From Acetobacteraceae bacterium (GTDB lineage Bacteria; Pseudomonadota; Alphaproteobacteria; Acetobacterales; Acetobacteraceae), in contig CANJJS010000015.1 in the NCBI GenBank assembly GCA_947474705.1, forward strand, positions 1 through 64,000: a stretch of DNA of 64,000 nucleotides, given 5' to 3'. The notes under the pieces are model-generated. The model was given only the letters and a program-made list of their open reading frames with translations. It searched no databases and was not told the DNA's origin. This document shows, piece after piece, positions 50,435 through 61,100 of this stretch (its first letter is position 1; each line of letters begins with the position of its first letter). The translations under genes were made by a program, and so were the position numbers.

Positions 50435-51502
50435 ATGAGCCATGCGCCGAAGCGTTTCGATTTTTCCGTTCCCGTGCGGATTCACCTGTCCTCCGATACG
50501 CAGACGAAACCGACGCCCGGGATGAAAGAGGCGATGATGCGGGCCGAGGTCGGCGACGAGCAGGCGGGGTCGGATCCGAGCGTGTGGGAGTTGTGCGATC
50601 GGGTGGCGGCGCTGTTGGGCAAGGAGGCCGCGATGTTTTTGCCCAGCGGCACCATGTGCAACCAGGTCGCGCTGGCGACGCATTGCCGGCCCGGCGACGA
50701 GATTTTGGCGCATGAGGACGCGCATATCCAGGGGACCGAAGGCGGCGGCCCCGGCGCGATTGCCGGGGTGATGGTGAAAGGCCTCGCTGGCGCGCGCGGG
50801 GTGTACTCGGCGGAAACGCTGGAGGAGGCGATCCGGCCGGTGTCGCGCTATTCGCCTCCTCAGACGCTTGTCGAGGTCGAGCAGACCGCGAACAAGGGCG
50901 GCGGCACGTGCTGGTCCGTGGAGGGGCTGGACGCGGTGGCGGAGGTCGCGCATCGGCATGGCATGGTGGTCCACATGGACGGGGCGCGGTTGTTGAACGC
51001 GGCGGTCGCGTTGGATCGGAGCGCCGCGGAGATCTCGAAAAACTGCGATTCGGTGTGGCTGGATTTCACCAAGGGGCTGGGCGCTCCGTTGGGGGCGGTG
51101 CTGGCGGGGAGTTCGGACTTCATCGGCGAGGCCTGGCGCTGGAAGCAGCGGCTGGGCGGGTCGATGCGGCAGGGCGGGATGAACGCGGCGGCGTGCACCT
51201 ATGCGCTGGACCATCATGTCGAGAAGCTGGCCGAGGACCATGTCAACGCCGCCGCGCTGGCGCGGGGCATGGGAGCGATCCCGGGCATCGCGGTTGAGGA
51301 CCCGGAAACCAATTTGGTGTTCTTCGACACCAAGGGCACCGGCATGACGGCGGCGGCGTTCGCGGCGAAACTGCGCGGGCTGGGCGTGTCGGTCTCGGTG
51401 TCCGATACCTGGCGGGCACGGGCCTGCCTGCATCTGGACGTCACCGCCGCCATGGTGGACGAAGCCGTCGCGATCATGCGCGCCGCCGCGGCCGCCGGGT
51501 GA
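50435..51502 (+). CDS. Threonine-aldolase-like PLP enzyme
   Basis: Encodes 355 residues from ATG 50435, with CCCGGAGAGCCCG upstream. It is a fold-type I PLP enzyme of the beta-eliminating lyase group. Motifs: HLSSDTQTKPTPGMKEAMMR, AEVGDEQAGSDPSVWELCDR, PSGTMCNQVALATHCRPGDE, AHEDAHIQGTEGGGPGAIAG, VHMDGARLLNAAVALDR, and LDFTKGLGAPLGAVLAGS with K213 as the PLP Lys. Low-specificity threonine aldolases cleave 3-hydroxy amino acids to glycine and an aldehyde. The stop codon is overlapped by the left edge of a palindromic element. Confidence 0.9.
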   Translation: MSHAPKRFDFSVPVRIHLSSDTQTKPTPGMKEAMMRAEVGDEQAGSDPSVWELCDRVAALLGKEAAMFLPSGTMCNQVALATHCRPGDEILAHEDAHIQGTEGGGPGAIAGVMVKGLAGARGVYSAETLEEAIRPVSRYSPPQTLVEVEQTANKGGGTCWSVEGLDAVAEVAHRHGMVVHMDGARLLNAAVALDRSAAEISKNCDSVWLDFTKGLGAPLGAVLAGSSDFIGEAWRWKQRLGGSMRQGGMNAAACTYALDHHVEKLAEDHVNAAALARGMGAIPGIAVEDPETNLVFFDTKGTGMTAAAFAAKLRGLGVSVSVSDTWRARACLHLDVTAAMVDEAVAIMRAAAAAG

Positions 51503-51757
51503 GGAATTTAAGCCCCTGGGCTCCGCCCCGGACCCCGTGGGGGGCGCTGCCCCCTCAACCCCCGCCAAGGCAGGGCCTTGGATGCCATCTTTTGGGGCAG
51601 AGGAAGAAGGGGGGCTACATGGATGTTGAAACGTCATGGATGGCCCCCTTCTTCCTCTGCCCCAATTAAATGGGTCCAGGGCCCCCGCCCTGGTGGGGTT
51701 CGAAGGGGCAAAGCCCCTCGCGGGGTCCGGGGCGAAGCCCAGGGGCTTAAATTCCTC
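51501..51757. repeat. Nested palindromic element, copy 2
   Basis: A 257-base palindrome between the aldolase stop and the binding-protein gene. The outer arms, 51501-51537 and 51721-51757, are complementary over 37 bases with one mismatch. The inner arms (about 51592-51614 with 51645-51665) pair almost perfectly but share no sequence with the inner arms of copy 1. The loop includes GGATGTTGAAACGTC. The stretch 51673-51731 closely matches 6632-6690 of copy 1. No gene is credible inside. It may be a family of structured repeats carried at gene ends. Confidence 0.85.
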
Positions 51758-51821
51758 CGTCCCGTTGCCCTGGCGGCCCGGCCGTGCTCCATTGTCCGGA
51801 GGGTCGAAACGGAGGACAACG

Positions 51822-53390
51822 ATGAAGGCGCGTTTTGTGTTCGCGGCGCTGGCGGGGCTGTTGGCGCAAGGGGCCGCCGTGGCGCAAACCTTGACGATTG
51901 GCATTGGCGACGCGGTCACCAGCATCGATCCGCATTATCTGAACTCGCCGACCAACAAAAATGTCATTTGCAACGTTTTCGACGCATTGACGGACGCGGA
52001 CGACACGATCGGGATTCTTCCGTCTTTGGCCGTGTCCTGGAAGCTTCTGAACGACACGACCTGGGAGTTTAAGCTCCGGCCTGGCGCGAAGTTCCACGAT
52101 GGTTCGCCGGTCACGGCGGAGGATGTCCGGGCGTCGTATATGCGGGTGCCGCGCGTGCCCAACGCGCCGCAGCCCTTCACCACCTATATTCGGCTGGTGA
52201 AGGAGGTCCGGGCGATCGATCCGCTGACGGTGCATATGATCACCGAGGGGCTGGACCCGATATTGCCGAACGAGGCGGTGCAAATTCGTATTATCCAGGC
52301 GTCGAAAGGCGCGGCGCCGACGGAGGATTTCAATAACGGCAAGGCGGCGATCGGGACCGGGCCGATGCGGTTCGTGTCCTATACGCCGGGTACGGGCGTG
52401 GAACTCGCGCGTAACGAACACTATTGGGGGGCGAAGCCGCACTGGGAAAAGGCGTCGTTCCGGATCATTCCGGATGGGGCGGCGCGCGTCGCCTCGCTGC
52501 TGGCGGGGGATATGCAGGTCGTCGACCTGGTGCCGAGCGATGCGCTGGTGCAATTGCGGGCGAACAGCAAGATTCGGGTGGTCTCGGCCCGCTTGGGGCT
52601 GCGTTATATTTATCTGGCGATGGACCAGCGCGCGGAGGGGCCGTCGCCGTTCGTGACGGGCCCGAATGGCGAGATTTTGGACAAGAATCCGCTGAAGGAT
52701 GTTCGTGTTCGCCGCGCGCTGTCGATCGCCATTAACCGGACCGCGATGGTCGATCGTGTCATGGAGGGGGTCGCCACCGCAACCGGGCAGATGATGCCGG
52801 AAGGTGGTTTTGGCTGGACGCCGGAGATCCCCGTGCCGGTCTTCGATCCGGACCTCGCGAAAAAATTGTTGGCGGAGGCGGGGTATCCGAACGGGTTGCG
52901 GATCACGATCCACTCGACCAAGGGCCGTTATGTCAACGACACGAAGGTGGTGCAGGCGGTCGCGCAGATGTGGCAGCGGATCGGGGTGCAGACCGCCATC
53001 GAATTGCAGCCTTGGAGCACCTACGCGACCCGCGTGCACAAAGGCGAGTATTCGATCATGATCGGCGCCGTCGCGGCCGTGACCAGCGAGAGTTCGCAGG
53101 TGTTGCGGAGCGCGATGGGCAGTTACGATCCGCCGAACGGGTGGGGCGGGTTCAACTGGGGGAGATATTCGAACAGGGAGCTCGACGCGCTGGTGCTGCG
53201 CGCGGCGACCATCGCCGATAACGGGGCGCGGGAGCAGGTGCTGCGCCGGGCGATGGTTATTGGCACGAACGATGTCGCCAATATTCCGCTGCATTTGCAA
53301 AAGACCACATGGGCGATGCGGCGGGAGCTTATTTATTCGGGCCGTTCGGACGATCAGACGCGGGTGGCGGATATCGTACCGGCGAAGTGA
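51822..53390 (+). CDS. ABC transporter substrate-binding protein
   Basis: Encodes 522 residues from ATG 51822, with GGAGGACAAC upstream; the longer open frame runs through the palindrome. The signal peptide is MKARFVFAALAGLLAQGAAV with AQ at the likely cleavage site. The mature part (TLTIGIGDAVTSIDPHYLNS) and FKLRPGAKFHDGSPVTAEDV, AIGTGPMRFVSYTPGTGVEL, and VRRALSIAINRTAMVDRVM segments fit SBP_bac_5. It is separated from the ATPase genes by a repeat-rich gap and lies on the opposite strand. It probably belongs to the second ABC cluster. Confidence 0.92.
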   Translation: MKARFVFAALAGLLAQGAAVAQTLTIGIGDAVTSIDPHYLNSPTNKNVICNVFDALTDADDTIGILPSLAVSWKLLNDTTWEFKLRPGAKFHDGSPVTAEDVRASYMRVPRVPNAPQPFTTYIRLVKEVRAIDPLTVHMITEGLDPILPNEAVQIRIIQASKGAAPTEDFNNGKAAIGTGPMRFVSYTPGTGVELARNEHYWGAKPHWEKASFRIIPDGAARVASLLAGDMQVVDLVPSDALVQLRANSKIRVVSARLGLRYIYLAMDQRAEGPSPFVTGPNGEILDKNPLKDVRVRRALSIAINRTAMVDRVMEGVATATGQMMPEGGFGWTPEIPVPVFDPDLAKKLLAEAGYPNGLRITIHSTKGRYVNDTKVVQAVAQMWQRIGVQTAIELQPWSTYATRVHKGEYSIMIGAVAAVTSESSQVLRSAMGSYDPPNGWGGFNWGRYSNRELDALVLRAATIADNGAREQVLRRAMVIGTNDVANIPLHLQKTTWAMRRELIYSGRSDDQTRVADIVPAK

Positions 53391-53494
53391 CGGGATGGGC
53401 GGTTGGCTTGAATTGGCCGCGGTCTCCGCGGGGTCGCGTGTTTCGATCGTCGCGTGGAGGTCTCTGGCGGGTGGCGGACGAATATTCGCTGTTC

Positions 53495-53720
53495 GCCACC
53501 GTAGCCTCGCCGCCCTACGGTGGCCGTACATCCGCCGAATGAAAATCCGCCGTCTGGCACGCACTCTCCTCGTCATGGCCCGACCTGGTCGGGCCACCGG
53601 GAGTGCCAGAAAGGCGGGGTTGTGCCGCTCCCGGTCCCCCGATCGAGTCGGGGGATGACGAGGAGATGTTGTGCTTGACTTCGAATTTTCATTCCGTGGA
53701 TGTATGGCCACCGTAGGGGC
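53495..53720. repeat. Composite inverted repeats in a gene-free gap
   Basis: The 501-base gap 53391-53891 has no convincing gene. GCCACCGTAG (53495-53504) pairs with CTACGGTGGC (53515-53524), and a further copy, GCCACCGTAGG, lies at 53708-53717 in forward orientation. Around it, the arm at 53513-53545 is complementary to 53685-53718 with a few mismatches. Inside sits a REP-like palindrome with CTCCTCGTCATGGCCCG and CGGGGGATGACGAGGAG arms. This looks like a bacterial interspersed mosaic element with several palindromic units. The rest of the gap shows nothing more. Confidence 0.7.
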
Positions 53721-53891
53721 GCCGCCAGGGGCCGTCGCCGGGACCGATGGCCCAGACGATAGTGGCGGTCCCACGCCTAGCGAGCCGCGGGGGCGACGAT
53801 CGGGTCTTCGAATCCGGGCCGCTTATAACGCCGCGACCGCGCAAGGGGCGTTGGTCCTCGCGCGGTTTTGGGGCGGCGTTCCCGGTGTTTT

Positions 53892-54892
53892 TTACGCCGC
53901 CTGTCCCAGTGGAAACGCCACGCCGTTGTCGTGCAGGTGGCATGCCGCGACGTGGCCGGGCGCGACTTCCCGCAGGGCCGGGGCTTCCGCTTTGCAGCGT
54001 GCCGTGGCGTAGGGGCAGCGGGTGTGGAAATGGCAGCCGGTTGGCGGGCTGATCGGGCTGGGCACGTCTCCGGTGAGAATAATCCGGCGCCGGTTGCGTG
54101 CCCCGGACCGGGCGATCGGGGCGGCGGAGAGCAGTGCCTCGGTGTAGGGATGCAGAGGCATTTCGAAGAGCGACGTCTTGTCCGTCATCTCCACGATCCG
54201 TCCCAGGTACATCACCGCGACGCGATGGCTGATGTGTTCGACGACGGCCAGGTCGTGCGCGACGAACAAATAGGAGAGGTTGAACTCTTCTTGCAGGTCC
54301 ATCATCAGGTTGACGATTTGGGCCTGAATCGACACGTCCAGCGCGGAAACGGGTTCGTCGCCGACGATCAGTTCGGGGCCCAGCGCCAAGGCGCGGGCGA
54401 TGCCGATGCGTTGGCGTTGGCCGCCGGAGAATTCGTGGGGGTAGGAGTCCATCAGCCGGGGGCGGAGTCCGACGCGTTCGAACAATGTCGCGACTTTCTC
54501 CCGGCGTTCCGCGCGGCTGGAGGTGTCGCCGTGAATCACCAGCGGTTCGCTCACGATATCGCCCACGGACATGCGGGGGTTTAGCGAGGCGTAGGGGTCC
54601 TGGTAGATCATTTGCATGCGCCGCCGGTAGGGGCGCATGGCTTCCCGGTCGAGGTTGGTGATGTCCGTGCCGGAGACCTTGATCGATCCGCCCGTCGGTT
54701 CCAGCAATTTAAGAAGTGTGCGCCCGGCGGTGGATTTGCCGCAGCCGCTTTCCCCGACCAGGCCGAGGGTTTCGCCGGCGTTTATGTGGAAGGACACCCC
54801 GTCGACGGCGCGGACCTGGCCGGACACGCGCGAGAACGAGCTTTTTTGCACGGGGAAATGTTTTTTGAGGTCCTGGACCTCGATCAGGGCGG

Positions 54893-54896
<4 letters not shown>
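53892..54896 (-). CDS. Peptide/nickel-type ABC transporter ATP-binding protein (OppF-like)
   Basis: Encodes 334 residues from ATG 54896. Walker [17 protein letters not shown]-loop [14 protein letters not shown], signature [15 protein letters not shown], Walker [14 protein letters not shown] and H-loop VAHDLAV. The [20 protein letters not shown] start and the C-terminal [16 protein letters not shown] with cysteines are OppF/DppF-like. Its ATG overlaps the stop of the upstream ATPase gene by four bases. No permease follows: downstream is a repeat-rich gap and then a gene on the other strand. It may serve permeases encoded outside the window. Confidence 0.92.
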
Positions 54897-55906
<1,010 letters not shown>

Positions 55907-56014
55907 GCGTGACTCCCTGTGATTCGCCGTGTAAACGACCCGCGTTACGGCGGGCCGGCACGGCATAAACGTCCGGCCGCGACAAAATCGAACCGGCAGG
56001 GAGATACGAATAAC

Positions 56015-57697
56015 ATGGCCAGTACATTTGGAAAGCCCACGCGGCGCGGTATGATGAAGGGTGGCGCGGCCGCCGTCGCCGCGGCTTATGGATTTCACCC
56101 TGAATGGGCCAAGGCGGAGATTCCGCTGGAATACGATGGGTCGAAATTCCAGATGGCGGCGCCAGAGGCGACACCGAAGCGTGGCGGGGTGTTGCGGTAC
56201 GGGATCACCAATCGTCTCCCGCATTTCGACATGCACCAGTCCGGCACCATCAACTCGCTGGGCGCGCAGGGCTGCATGTACGACAATTTGATCCGGCGCG
56301 ACCCGCGGGATTCCGGCAAGACGATCGTGCCCGATCTCGCGCATAGCTGGGAAATCGCCAAGGACGGTAAGACGTTCACGTTCCACCTGCGCAAGGACGT
56401 GCGTTTCCACGACGGCGCCGAACTGACGTCCGACGACGTCAAGGCGACCTTCGACCGCATTCGCAAGCCGCCCGCCGGTGTCAGCATTCCCCGTTCCACG
56501 CTGTTCGCGACGGTCGACGAGATCGCCACGCCCGACAAGCACACGGTTCAGTTCAAGCTGGGCGCCGCGCGGTCCGTCAACTTCATGATGTCGTCCTTCG
56601 CCAGCGGCTGGAACACGATCGTCCGGCGCAAGACGCTGGAAGACAACGCCTATAATCTGCGCAAGGTCTCCGACATTCCGGGCACCGGTCCTTATAAGAG
56701 CAAGCGCCGGGTCGAGAACGAGTTGTGGGTCATGGAGGCCAACAAGGATTACTGGAACAAGGGCCTGCCGTACCTGGATGGGATCGAGTTCTACAGCCAG
56801 ATTCCGTTTTCGACGGAGCTCGGCTCATCGGTTCTCGCGGGCCGCACCGATTACGCCCGCATCTGCGATCCCGTGTCCGCGCGCAAGGCCGCCGCGACGC
56901 CGGGCATGAGCGCGGCGCGCTTCTATCAGAGCGTGATTCAGGGCGTGTGGGTGAACAACAAGAAGAAGCCGTACGAAGATCCCCGGGTCCGGCGCGCGAT
57001 GCATCTGGCGTTCGACAAGCCGACTCTGGTCGACGCGGTGAAGGACATCACGCCGATGATGGTGGGCGGGTTTATTTATCCGTTCTCCGAGTTCGCGACT
57101 CCGTTGGATCAACTGCGTAAGAAGGTTGGATATCAGGACGATACGACCGCTGCGTTGAAAGAGGCGAAGGCGTTGATGACCGCCGCCGGGTTCGGAAGCG
57201 GCATCAAGAAGGTCGACTTCCTGGTGCGCGACGTCGCCAGCTTCAAGGTCTGGGCGCAGGCGATTCAGGCGATGTTGCAGGAAGGTCTCGGCATCGAGTG
57301 CCAGTTGCGCACGGTCGTCGAGTCCGTTTGGTTCGACGATGTGAAATCCGGCAACTTCGATCTCGCGATCGGCGCCGTGGTGTCGACGTTGCTCGATCCG
57401 TCGGATTACTTCAACGCCTGGTATCGCTCGGGCGGGTCGCAGAACTACTCGAACTGGGTCAATCCGAAGTTCGACGCGCTGGCCAACCAGATCGATGCCG
57501 AAGTGGATCCGGCGAAGCGTCTGGCGTTCATTCGCGCGGCGGAAGAGATCATGGAGCAGGACCCGCCGGTGCTGCCGATCTCGTGGGAGAACATTCTCGA
57601 TATTTACTACAACTACGTGAAGGGCCACAATCCGAAGGATTATTTCGGGATTTACGACGTGGTTCGCTTCGACACGTTCTGGCTCGACAAGGCCTGA
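56015..57697 (+). CDS. ABC transporter substrate-binding protein, Tat-like signal
   Basis: Encodes 560 residues from ATG 56015, with GGCAGGGAG upstream. The N-terminus [19 protein letters not shown] with a following [16 protein letters not shown] has twin arginines before a weakly hydrophobic core, which fits a Tat signal with AKA cleavage. The mature SBP_bac_5 domain shows [39 protein letters not shown] and [19 protein letters not shown]. It is divergent from the OppD/OppF-like genes, sharing a promoter region of about 100 bases. It differs strongly from the SBP at 51822, so the second ABC cluster has two unrelated-looking receptors. Confidence 0.92.
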   Translation: MASTFGKPTRRGMMKGGAAAVAAAYGFHPEWAKAEIPLEYDGSKFQMAAPEATPKRGGVLRYGITNRLPHFDMHQSGTINSLGAQGCMYDNLIRRDPRDSGKTIVPDLAHSWEIAKDGKTFTFHLRKDVRFHDGAELTSDDVKATFDRIRKPPAGVSIPRSTLFATVDEIATPDKHTVQFKLGAARSVNFMMSSFASGWNTIVRRKTLEDNAYNLRKVSDIPGTGPYKSKRRVENELWVMEANKDYWNKGLPYLDGIEFYSQIPFSTELGSSVLAGRTDYARICDPVSARKAAATPGMSAARFYQSVIQGVWVNNKKKPYEDPRVRRAMHLAFDKPTLVDAVKDITPMMVGGFIYPFSEFATPLDQLRKKVGYQDDTTAALKEAKALMTAAGFGSGIKKVDFLVRDVASFKVWAQAIQAMLQEGLGIECQLRTVVESVWFDDVKSGNFDLAIGAVVSTLLDPSDYFNAWYRSGGSQNYSNWVNPKFDALANQIDAEVDPAKRLAFIRAAEEIMEQDPPVLPISWENILDIYYNYVKGHNPKDYFGIYDVVRFDTFWLDKA

Positions 57698-57704
57698 GGC
57701 GAAA

Positions 57705-57730
57705 GGGCCGGGGGTTCGCGCCTCCGGCCC
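57705..57730. terminator. Bidirectional terminator hairpin
   Basis: GGGCCGGGGG (57705-57714) pairs with CCTCCGGCCC (57721-57730), one mismatch, loop TTCGCG, followed by GTCTT on the plus strand. It lies between the convergent stops of the SBP gene (57697) and the HNH gene (57734), so it can serve both. Confidence 0.6.
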
Positions 57731-57733
57731 GTC

Positions 57734-58294
57734 TTAGCTGTCCAGCACGCTGTCCCAGTAGAGATAATCGCGCCAGCTCGTGTGCAGGTAATTCGGCGGG
57801 AAGGCGCGGCCGTTATCCTGCAACTCCCAGGTGGTGGGTTGTCTGGGGGCCTTTTTGGGGAACATCCGGCATTCCCGCGGCAGATAGGACGCCTTACGCA
57901 GATTGCAGCCGCCGCAGGCGGTTACCACGTTTTCCCACGTCGTGCGCCCTCCGCGGCTGCGCGGGATCACGTGATCGAAGGTCAGATCGGGGGTCGGGAA
58001 GCGGCCGCCGCAATACTGGCAGTGGAACGCATCGCGCAGGAACACGTTGAACCGGGTGAAGGCCGGACGCCGCGCGGAGGGGATGTAATCCTTCAACGCG
58101 ATCACGCTCGGCAGCCGCATCGACATGCTGGGGGAGTGGACCTCGTTGTCGTATTCGCTGAGAACCGAGACCCGGTCCATGAACACCGCCTTCACGGCGT
58201 CCTGCCAGGACCAGAGCGACAACGGAAAATAGGACAACGGACGGAAGTCCGCATTGAGCACAAGCGCGGGAAAATTCTGTCCGCCGTCGAGCAA
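57734..58294 (-). CDS. HNH endonuclease family protein
   Basis: Encodes 186 residues from a TTG at 58294 (MLDGGQNFPALVLNADFRPL); a slightly longer N-terminus is possible. The C-terminal half is an HNH domain with zinc-binding cysteines: FHCQYCGGRFPTPDLTFDHV, then IPRSRGGRTTWENVVTACGG and CNLRKA. This protein is widespread and usually single-copy in alphaproteobacteria as a housekeeping-like HNH protein. Its biological target is not known. It is not associated with mobile genes here. Confidence 0.88.
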   Translation of the reverse strand: MLDGGQNFPALVLNADFRPLSYFPLSLWSWQDAVKAVFMDRVSVLSEYDNEVHSPSMSMRLPSVIALKDYIPSARRPAFTRFNVFLRDAFHCQYCGGRFPTPDLTFDHVIPRSRGGRTTWENVVTACGGCNLRKASYLPRECRMFPKKAPRQPTTWELQDNGRAFPPNYLHTSWRDYLYWDSVLDS

Positions 58295-58523
58295 GCGCCT
58301 GTCCTTTGCGTTCGGGCGCGAACCTCGTCTGGGTCACTCAAACTCGACCCGTTTCGTGGCCGCGTCGTCGATCTATGAGGGAAGCATGGCACGCTGCCCG
58401 AGTCGCCGCAACCGCGCGAACGATGGCAATCGTGTGAATATGGGGGGCGCATCGTTCGCTTTGTAACCATGCGACAAGCGGGCGGGGGGCAAGGTGGCGT
58501 ACTTCATGTCTTGACGGATTCGC

Positions 58524-59756
58524 ATGCACGTCAGCCGCTTCAGCGTTCCCCGGCGATTGGGAGACTGGTTATCCGCCCCGCGCGCGGCGGCAATCGGGCA
58601 GGCCGCCGCGTTGGCACAGGCCACGCTGCTGGTGCTGCTGGCGTTGTTTCAGCACGGGTTGTTGCCGGGAACAGCGGAATCCCCGACCGCCAGCGACTTC
58701 GTTAGCTTTTACGCCGCCGGAAAGCTCGCGCTCGCGGGAACACCCGCATTGGCGTACGACCAGGCCGCGCATTACGCGATGGAGCAACATTTCGCCCCGG
58801 CGGGCGCGCCGTATCAGTTTTTCTTCTACCCGCCGGTTTTCCTGCTGCTGTTCGCGCCGATCGCGGCGTTGCCCTATGGCGTGGCGTTTTTTGGCTTCGA
58901 GGCCGCGACCTTCGCCGCGTTCCTGTGGGTCGCGCGGCGGATCGTGGGGACAGCGGACCGGACCTGGATCGGCGCGGTGCTGGCGTTTCCGGCGATCTTT
59001 TGGACTATTGGTCTCGGGCAAAACGCCTTTCTGACCGCCGCCTTGTTCGGGGGGTTCACGCTGGCGCTGCGCGAACGCCCAGGGGTGGCGGGCGGATTAT
59101 TGGGGCTGGTTTGTTATAAGCCGCATTTCGGGTTGCTGGTGCCGATCGCTCTGCTCTGTGGCGGCCATTGGCGCGCTTTCTTCGCCGCCGGGGCGACGGT
59201 CGTGGGCCTGGTGGGGCTTTCCGCGGGGCTATTCGGCGTGGAAACCTGGCGGGCCTATCTTTTGGCGTTCGCGGAGGCGGATTCGGTCTACGCCACGGGC
59301 CGGATCGATTACGCCGGCATGATCTCGGTGTTCGGGGCCGCGCGCCTGATGGGGTTCGCGCCGTCCGTCGCCTACCCCGTTCAGATCTGCGCGAGTCTGA
59401 TCGCGGCGGGTCTGGTGGTTTGGGGGTGGCGGCGGACCGAGGCCTTTCCGGCGCGCGTGGCGCTGTTGCTGGCCGCCACGATGCTGGCGGTGCCGATGGC
59501 GATTCTTTACGACAAAATGTTGCTGCTGGTGGCCATGGCGTGGCTGGCGCGCCAGGCGCGAACGGACGGGTTCTCCGGCCGGGAGAAGATCTTGCTGATC
59601 TCCGTCTATCTGACGTCGCTGCTGGATTACGCCGCCGGCGCGGCCTGGGCGGTGCCGCTCGGTCCGGCCGCGAGCCTCGCCGTGCTGGCCGTGGCGGTGC
59701 ACCGGTTAAGCCCGCGCCCGCGAACAATTCGGGTGGGAGCGGTGGCCGCCGCGTAA
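58524..59756 (+). CDS. GT87/DUF2029-type membrane glycosyltransferase
   Basis: A 410-residue protein with about ten membrane helices (ATLLVLLALFQHGLLPG, FFFYPPVFLLLFAPIAALPY, YGVAFFGFEAATFAAFLWVA, ALLLAATMLAVPMAILYDKM and others). The loop after helix 1 contains SDFVSFYAAGKLALAGTPAL, the place where GT-C enzymes such as the polyprenol-phosphate-mannose mannosyltransferases keep their catalytic Asp. GLGQNAFLTAALFGGFTLAL is also conserved in the group. It probably transfers sugar from a lipid-linked donor on the periplasmic side. It stands alone between the HNH gene and an SDR. Confidence 0.8.
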   Translation: MHVSRFSVPRRLGDWLSAPRAAAIGQAAALAQATLLVLLALFQHGLLPGTAESPTASDFVSFYAAGKLALAGTPALAYDQAAHYAMEQHFAPAGAPYQFFFYPPVFLLLFAPIAALPYGVAFFGFEAATFAAFLWVARRIVGTADRTWIGAVLAFPAIFWTIGLGQNAFLTAALFGGFTLALRERPGVAGGLLGLVCYKPHFGLLVPIALLCGGHWRAFFAAGATVVGLVGLSAGLFGVETWRAYLLAFAEADSVYATGRIDYAGMISVFGAARLMGFAPSVAYPVQICASLIAAGLVVWGWRRTEAFPARVALLLAATMLAVPMAILYDKMLLLVAMAWLARQARTDGFSGREKILLISVYLTSLLDYAAGAAWAVPLGPAASLAVLAVAVHRLSPRPRTIRVGAVAAA

Positions 59757-59780
59757 CGGGCGGACCGCTCCAGCCCAGTC

Positions 59781-60560
59781 CTATTGCGGAATGATCCCGC
59801 CATCGACGTTGTAATTCTGCCCGGTGATGTTCCGCGCGCCCGGCGTGGCCAGAAACACCGCCAGCGCCGCGATATCCTCGGGGTCGTTGGCGCGCCCCAG
59901 CGGGATCGCCTCCGCTCGTTTCTTCTCCATCTCCGCCACCGAAATCCCCTGCTCCTGGGCTCGCACCGACAGGTTTGCCTCCGATAACGCTGTTTTCGTC
60001 ACCCCGGGACACACGGAATTCACGTTTATGTCATATTTCGCGAGTTGTTGCGAGGCCGTCCGCGTCAGGCTGATCACCGCGCCCTTGGACGCGGCATAGG
60101 CCGCGTTCGATGTGCCGGCGTAACCCTTGCCGGCGATCGAGGCGATGTTGATAATGCGGCCGGAACGGTGGGGAATCATTTCGCGGGCGACGCGCTGCAA
60201 ACAGAAAAAGACGCCCTTCGCGTTGACCCGATGGATGCGGTCCCAGTCGGCCTCGGTCAGGTCCATGATATCGGCGCGGCGGGTAACACCGGCGTTGTTC
60301 ACGAGAATGTCGATCTGCCCGAACGCCGCGAGCGCCTGCTTCACCATCGCGTCGATCTGGCCGAGATCGCCGACATCCGCCGCGACCGCCACCGCTTTAC
60401 GCTGGAACGCGGTTATCTGGTCCGCCGTTGTCTGGGCGCCCGCGGCGTTGATATCGGCGGCGACCACGTTGGCCCCCGCCTCCGCCAGCATCCGCGCGCA
60501 GGCCGCGCCAATGCCCGATGCCGCGCCGGTGACGAGCGCGACCTTGCCGTTGAGAATCAT
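59781..60560 (-). CDS. Short-chain dehydrogenase/reductase
   Basis: Encodes 259 residues from ATG 60560. Motifs: ALVTGAASGIGAACARMLAE, the NNAG motif (VNNAGVTRRADIMD), NIASIAGKGYAGTSNAAYAA with the catalytic Ser, the Tyr-Lys pair in YAASKGAVISLTR, and the cofactor-specificity Asp in VVAADINAAG suggesting NAD. The end NITGQNYNVDGGIIPQ is typical. It is not much like the SDR at 23746. The 225-base gap to the next gene upstream shows no other feature. Confidence 0.9.
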   Translation of the reverse strand: MILNGKVALVTGAASGIGAACARMLAEAGANVVAADINAAGAQTTADQITAFQRKAVAVAADVGDLGQIDAMVKQALAAFGQIDILVNNAGVTRRADIMDLTEADWDRIHRVNAKGVFFCLQRVAREMIPHRSGRIINIASIAGKGYAGTSNAAYAASKGAVISLTRTASQQLAKYDINVNSVCPGVTKTALSEANLSVRAQEQGISVAEMEKKRAEAIPLGRANDPEDIAALAVFLATPGARNITGQNYNVDGGIIPQ

Positions 60561-60785
60561 TCCAGGACCTCCAAAGTTCGGAACAACAGACAATGGATGC
60601 GCACCGGCGTCAAAGGCCGCGTGTTCGTCCCGCCACTGGGATTCGCCATGCGCCTATTTTCTGGCGAACGACCGTTCGCGTGCTGTCTCGGCCAGCAAAT
60701 CGCTCGTGGCATTATAATATCGATCTCTCAACCTGAACACGAAGTCGCACCCAGAGACCCTCCCGCCGCCGGAATTTATCAAATT

Positions 60786-61100
60786 TTACCACATTCGGCC
60801 AGAATCATCCATTGTCCAGGTCCCCGAAACCCTCCCCATACCTCTTGGAAAGGTAAAACTTCCGGACGCGGACCCGTCGGCCCGATAGTTTACCTGAAAT
60901 GTTGTGTCCTGCCTCCCGGGCTGGAGGCCGCTGACGGTTGTGTTCGAGTACAGCGCGATTGTCTTGGGTTTACTTAACTTAATTCCGCCTTGCGCCAGGA
61001 ATTGCCTAACCGTCGCGGAGGCGGGTTGCGGCGGCGCAGACCCACTAAGCACGGTGAAAGTAATAAACGAAAGACACAACGCCGCCTGTTGCATGTCCAT
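60786..61100 (-). CDS. Small secreted hypothetical protein
   Basis: Encodes 104 residues from ATG 61100 (or 61094). A Sec signal is likely: MDMQQAALCLSFITFTVLSG with cleavage near ASA. The mature part has TIALYSNTTVSGLQPGRQDT and the strand-rich FQVNYRADGSASGSFTFPRG with GTWTMDDSGRMW at the end. This strand pattern resembles DUF995-type small periplasmic proteins. It stops just after the GTW...GR signature, so it may be shortened compared with relatives. GC content is lower than in neighbouring genes. Its start overlaps the stop of a small upstream frame. Confidence 0.6.
   Translation of the reverse strand: MDMQQAALCLSFITFTVLSGSAPPQPASATVRQFLAQGGIKLSKPKTIALYSNTTVSGLQPGRQDTTFQVNYRADGSASGSFTFPRGMGRVSGTWTMDDSGRMW

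Noticed and set aside
51578-51821. Short frames and an N-terminal extension of the binding protein in the second palindrome
   Set aside because: They read through the repeat. The signal peptide and ribosome-binding site show the real start at 51822.
53391-53891. Candidate CRISPR-like array
   Set aside because: The repeats are inverted and unequal, with no regular direct repeats or spacers, and no cas genes are present.
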